A DNA stretch of 64,000 bases from Paenibacillus typhae (GTDB taxonomy: Bacteria > Bacillota > Bacilli > Paenibacillales > Paenibacillaceae): assembly GCF_900099765.1 (NCBI RefSeq), contig NZ_FNDX01000008.1, positions 1-64,000 of the forward strand, written 5' to 3'. Under the pieces are notes generated by a model that saw only the letters and a program-made list of their open reading frames with translations, was not told the origin of the DNA and ran no database searches. Below, piece after piece: positions 59,236 through 64,000 of this stretch (its first letter is position 1; every line of letters starts with the position of its first letter). The translations under genes were made by a program, and so were the position numbers.

Positions 59236-60003
59236 ATGCATGAAATGCCAATAATCTATCTTGGCAGCATACCAATTGATTTATCTGCCGTACTGACACT
59301 GCTAATCAGTTCCGTTATTGTTTTCGTTCTGGTGATGCTGTCTGTCCGCAATTTGTCTGTCGATAACCCGTCCAGACTTCAGAATTTTATGGAGTGGGTA
59401 GTTGAATTCGTACAAGGGGTTATCAGCAGTGCAATGGACCTGAAGAAGGGCAAGCCTTACATATCATTGGGATTGACGCTGATACTGTTTATCTTTGTCT
59501 CCAATCTCCTTGGTCTGCCTTTTTCCTTTATCACTGAGGCCCATGAGCCGGTGTACATTTTTGGACACGTCATTGATGCGACCAAAAACCTGACACACGG
59601 CGAGCATGTGGAGCTGCTCTGGTATAAGTCACCGACAGCGGATATCAACATTACAGCCGGTCTTGCGATTATCGTTTTCGTACTGATGAACTTCCTGGGC
59701 ATCAAGCAGAACGGCAAGCATTATTTCAAGCACTATATTGAGCCGTTTCCGATTTTCCTGCCGCTCAACATCATCGAAAACCTGGCTAAGCCGGTTGCAC
59801 TGGCTATTCGTTTGTTCGCGAATATCTTTGCAGGTGAGGTTCTGATCACTGTAATTCTGAAGCTGGGAATCTTAAGTATACCGTTCCTTGCAGTCTGGCA
59901 GGGCTTCAGTATTTTCGTCGGGGCGCTCCAGGCATTCATTTTCACGATACTGACGATGGTGTACATCGCACAGATGACGATTCACGAAGAAGAAGCGCAT
60001 TAA
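59236..60003 (+). CDS. atpB: ATP synthase F0 subunit a
   Basis: A 255-residue membrane protein that forms the proton half-channels beside the c-ring. The essential arginine lies in PVALAIRLFANIFAGE near residue 190. Helices and the C-terminal pattern LQAFIFTILTMVYIAQ fit the family. AAAGGGGGATG precedes the ATG. A 107-base gap containing a normal ribosome site separates it from atpE. Confidence 0.95.
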   Translation: MHEMPIIYLGSIPIDLSAVLTLLISSVIVFVLVMLSVRNLSVDNPSRLQNFMEWVVEFVQGVISSAMDLKKGKPYISLGLTLILFIFVSNLLGLPFSFITEAHEPVYIFGHVIDATKNLTHGEHVELLWYKSPTADINITAGLAIIVFVLMNFLGIKQNGKHYFKHYIEPFPIFLPLNIIENLAKPVALAIRLFANIFAGEVLITVILKLGILSIPFLAVWQGFSIFVGALQAFIFTILTMVYIAQMTIHEEEAH

Positions 60004-60095
60004 TGAACTGCCGTGAGGCAGCGCGGCAATTGTCATGCGGGTTTCGCGGGAGATTTCAATATCATTAAAACACACAAAAAATGAACCGAAATTAA

Positions 60096-60323
<228 letters not shown>

Positions 60324-60420
60324 TAAACCGTTCCTACGGTTTGGCGGGGAGGGCTGGTGCCATCCGCGCCTTACTTTTGTATATATCCGCACACCGCGGT
60401 AACGGAAAGGAGTGACCACA

Positions 60421-60905
60421 GTGACTATAGTATGGACCAACATAGTATTTTCAATTGTCGCATTTGTAATCCTGTATATCCTGCTCAGTAAATATGCTTT
60501 CAGCAAACTGTTCGGAATTATGGAAAAACGCCGTGAGCTAGTGCTGCAGCAGATGGATGAAGCAGCTAAGACCAGGGAGCAGGCGGTCGCTTACGTGGAA
60601 GAGCAGAAGCAGGCTTTGCAAAAGGCGCGCGAAGAGGCCAAACAGATTATTCAGCAATCGCAGGCTACCAGCCTCAACCAGGCTGACAAGCTGATCGACC
60701 AGGCTAAAGTTGAAGCTGCCCGTCTCAAAGACGAGGCTGTCCGCGATATTGCAAACGAAAAGAACAAGGCAGTGGAAGCGCTGCGCAGCGAGCTCGGATC
60801 TGCTTCCGTCCGTATCGCATCCAAGCTGCTTGAGAAAGAAGTTAAGGCTGACGGCGAACAGGAGCAGCTCGTTGACCAGTACCTCAAAGAGGTAGGAGGC
60901 CGATC

Positions 60906-60909
<4 letters not shown>
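60421..60909 (+). CDS. atpF: ATP synthase F0 subunit b
   Basis: A 162-residue stalk protein with an N-terminal membrane helix (about 5-25) and a long charged helix (about 30-140) that dimerises and reaches the F1 head. The GTG at 60421 is used, since AAAGGAG lies eight bases before it; an in-frame GTG at 60412 would overlap that site. Its stop overlaps atpH by four bases. Confidence 0.94.
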
Positions 60910-62980
<2,071 letters not shown>

Positions 62981-63050
62981 TCGTTAATACACATAGAATG
63001 ACAGTCTGAACCGGAGGCCCGGTGTGAGCCGGGCTCAGGCAGGCTCTTAT

Positions 63051-63201
63051 GAAGATGGCTTTGGCTTCATCAAAGCTTGGATAATGCTTACGAAGATAGC
63101 TTTGACTTCGTCAAAGCTTAGTAGATGCTTACGAAGATAGCTTTGACTTCGTCAAAGCTTAGTAGATGCTTACGAAGATAGCTTTGACTCCGTCAAAGCT
63201 T
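63051..63201 (+). repeat. 41-bp hairpin repeats between atpA and atpG
   Basis: Four copies start at about 63051, 63091, 63132 and 63173; the last three are spaced exactly 41 bases apart. Each carries AGCTTTGAC-TTC-GTCAAAGCT, a perfect 9-bp stem with a 3-base loop in the middle copies; the first is diverged and the last has TCC in place of TTC. The final hairpin ends about eight bases before the atpG ribosome site (AGGTGGTG). No T run follows, so they are not terminators. Confidence 0.93.
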
Positions 63202-63217
63202 TAAGGTGGTGAAAATC

Positions 63218-64000
63218 ATGGCAAGAAGCATGCGTGATATTAAACGTCAAATCAAAAGCGTTCAAAACACCAGACAGATCACCAAGGCGATGGAGATGGT
63301 AGCCGCTTCGAAGCTGCGCAAGGCGCAGGAGAAGGCAGAGGCTGCCCGTCCGTACTCGGAGAAGCTGAAAGAGGTTGTAACGAACATTGCCGCTGCCACC
63401 CAGGATGTGACCCATCCGATGCTGGTAAGCCGTCCGGTGAAAAAGACCGCCTATCTCATCGTTACCTCCGACAGAGGACTCGCCGGCGGGTACAATGCCA
63501 ATATTCTGCGTAAGCTGACCATGCTGCTGGCAGAAAAGCATAAATCCAAGGATGAGTACGCCCTGTTCGTAATCGGCCGCAAAGGCCGTGACTTCTTGCG
63601 CCGCCGCGAATATCCGATTGTGGAGGAAGTAACCGAAATGTCAGATTCGCCTAAGTTCTCTGACATCAAGTCGATTGCTTATTCTGCAGTGCAGCAGTTT
63701 GAAACGGGTGTCTACGACGAGCTGTACATCTGTTATAACCGGTTCGTCAATGCGATTAGCCAGGTTCCTACTGTTGACCGGCTGCTGCCGATGGATGCGG
63801 TAAGCGGAGGACACCATGAAGCAAGCGCAAACTACGAATATGAGCCTTCTCCTGAAGGCGTGCTCGGAGTATTGCTTCCGAAATACGCAGAAACGCTGAT
63901 TTACAGCGCCGTTCTGGACGGCAAGGCCAGTGAGCTGGGGGCGAAAATGACAGCGATGGGCAGTGCAACGAAGAACGCGTCGAAGATGATCGGCGAACTT
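63218..64000 (+). CDS. atpG: ATP synthase F1 subunit gamma, 5' part
   Basis: The frame stays open to the window edge and covers the first 261 residues of about 287. Gamma is the central shaft that rotates inside the alpha-beta ring. The N-terminal helix RDIKRQIKSVQNTRQITKAM and SDRGLAGGYNANILR identify it. AAGGTGGTG precedes the ATG at 63218. The C-terminal helix is just beginning (KMTAMGSATKNASKMI). atpD and atpC should follow outside the window. Confidence 0.96.
   Translation, partial: MARSMRDIKRQIKSVQNTRQITKAMEMVAASKLRKAQEKAEAARPYSEKLKEVVTNIAAATQDVTHPMLVSRPVKKTAYLIVTSDRGLAGGYNANILRKLTMLLAEKHKSKDEYALFVIGRKGRDFLRRREYPIVEEVTEMSDSPKFSDIKSIAYSAVQQFETGVYDELYICYNRFVNAISQVPTVDRLLPMDAVSGGHHEASANYEYEPSPEGVLGVLLPKYAETLIYSAVLDGKASELGAKMTAMGSATKNASKMIGEL

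Overview
The window looks like part of a chromosome from a spore-forming Firmicute of the Paenibacillus type. The evidence is the gene order prfA-prmC-(rodA-like)-spoIIR-mntP-ywlE-ywlG-glyA-upp-wecB-atp, the spoIIR gene itself, strong Shine-Dalgarno (SD) sites of the AGGAGG kind, frequent TTG and GTG starts, moderately high GC with A/T-rich promoters, and intergenic repeat families. No rRNA, tRNA or CRISPR array was recognised.

Left part (1-12 kb). The window opens inside the 3' end of a group II intron (maturase tail plus domains V and VI). After it come a DUF3243 gene, a glutathione peroxidase, formate-tetrahydrofolate ligase, a water-forming NADH oxidase, a formate/nitrite channel and a bis-MGD molybdopterin oxidoreductase. 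The NADH oxidase and the channel each have three CRP/FNR-type dyads (TGTGA-N6-TCACA-like) upstream. Further molybdenum-cofactor genes lie nearby: a MOSC protein, mobA, moaA and a TorD-type chaperone. This part of the genome appears to serve low-oxygen and formate metabolism.

Middle part (12-33 kb). This holds a glutaminyl-tRNA synthetase, a 52-bp tandem repeat array beside a nuclease-like winged-helix protein, two MFS transporters, an ABC exporter with a two-component system, a MocR regulator divergent from a LysE exporter, a TetR-RND efflux pair with a well-defined promoter and operator, cardiolipin synthase and a second phospholipase-D-like protein.

Carotenoid locus (33.6-44.3 kb). A MerR/cobalamin-binding regulator of the CarH/LitR photoreceptor class precedes a tightly overlapping seven-gene operon: three CrtI/CrtN-type oxidoreductases, a phytoene/squalene synthase, a CruF-type hydratase, a PlsC-type acyltransferase and a family-2 glycosyltransferase. 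Type 2 isopentenyl-diphosphate isomerase follows. TGTA half-sites repeated at exactly 11-bp steps (three copies before the regulator, four before the operon) overlap both promoters, the layout known for CarH operators. The locus therefore looks like a light- and vitamin-B12-controlled pathway to a hydroxylated, glycosylated and acylated carotenoid.

Right part (45-64 kb). A gene-poor 0.9-kb stretch is followed by ychF and the conserved housekeeping block ending in the ATP synthase operon (atpZ-like, atpI, B, E, F, H, A, and the start of G). Within it are a decayed tandem copy of the rodA-like gene, an unexplained palindromic leader before upp, and a run of 41-bp hairpin repeats between atpA and atpG.
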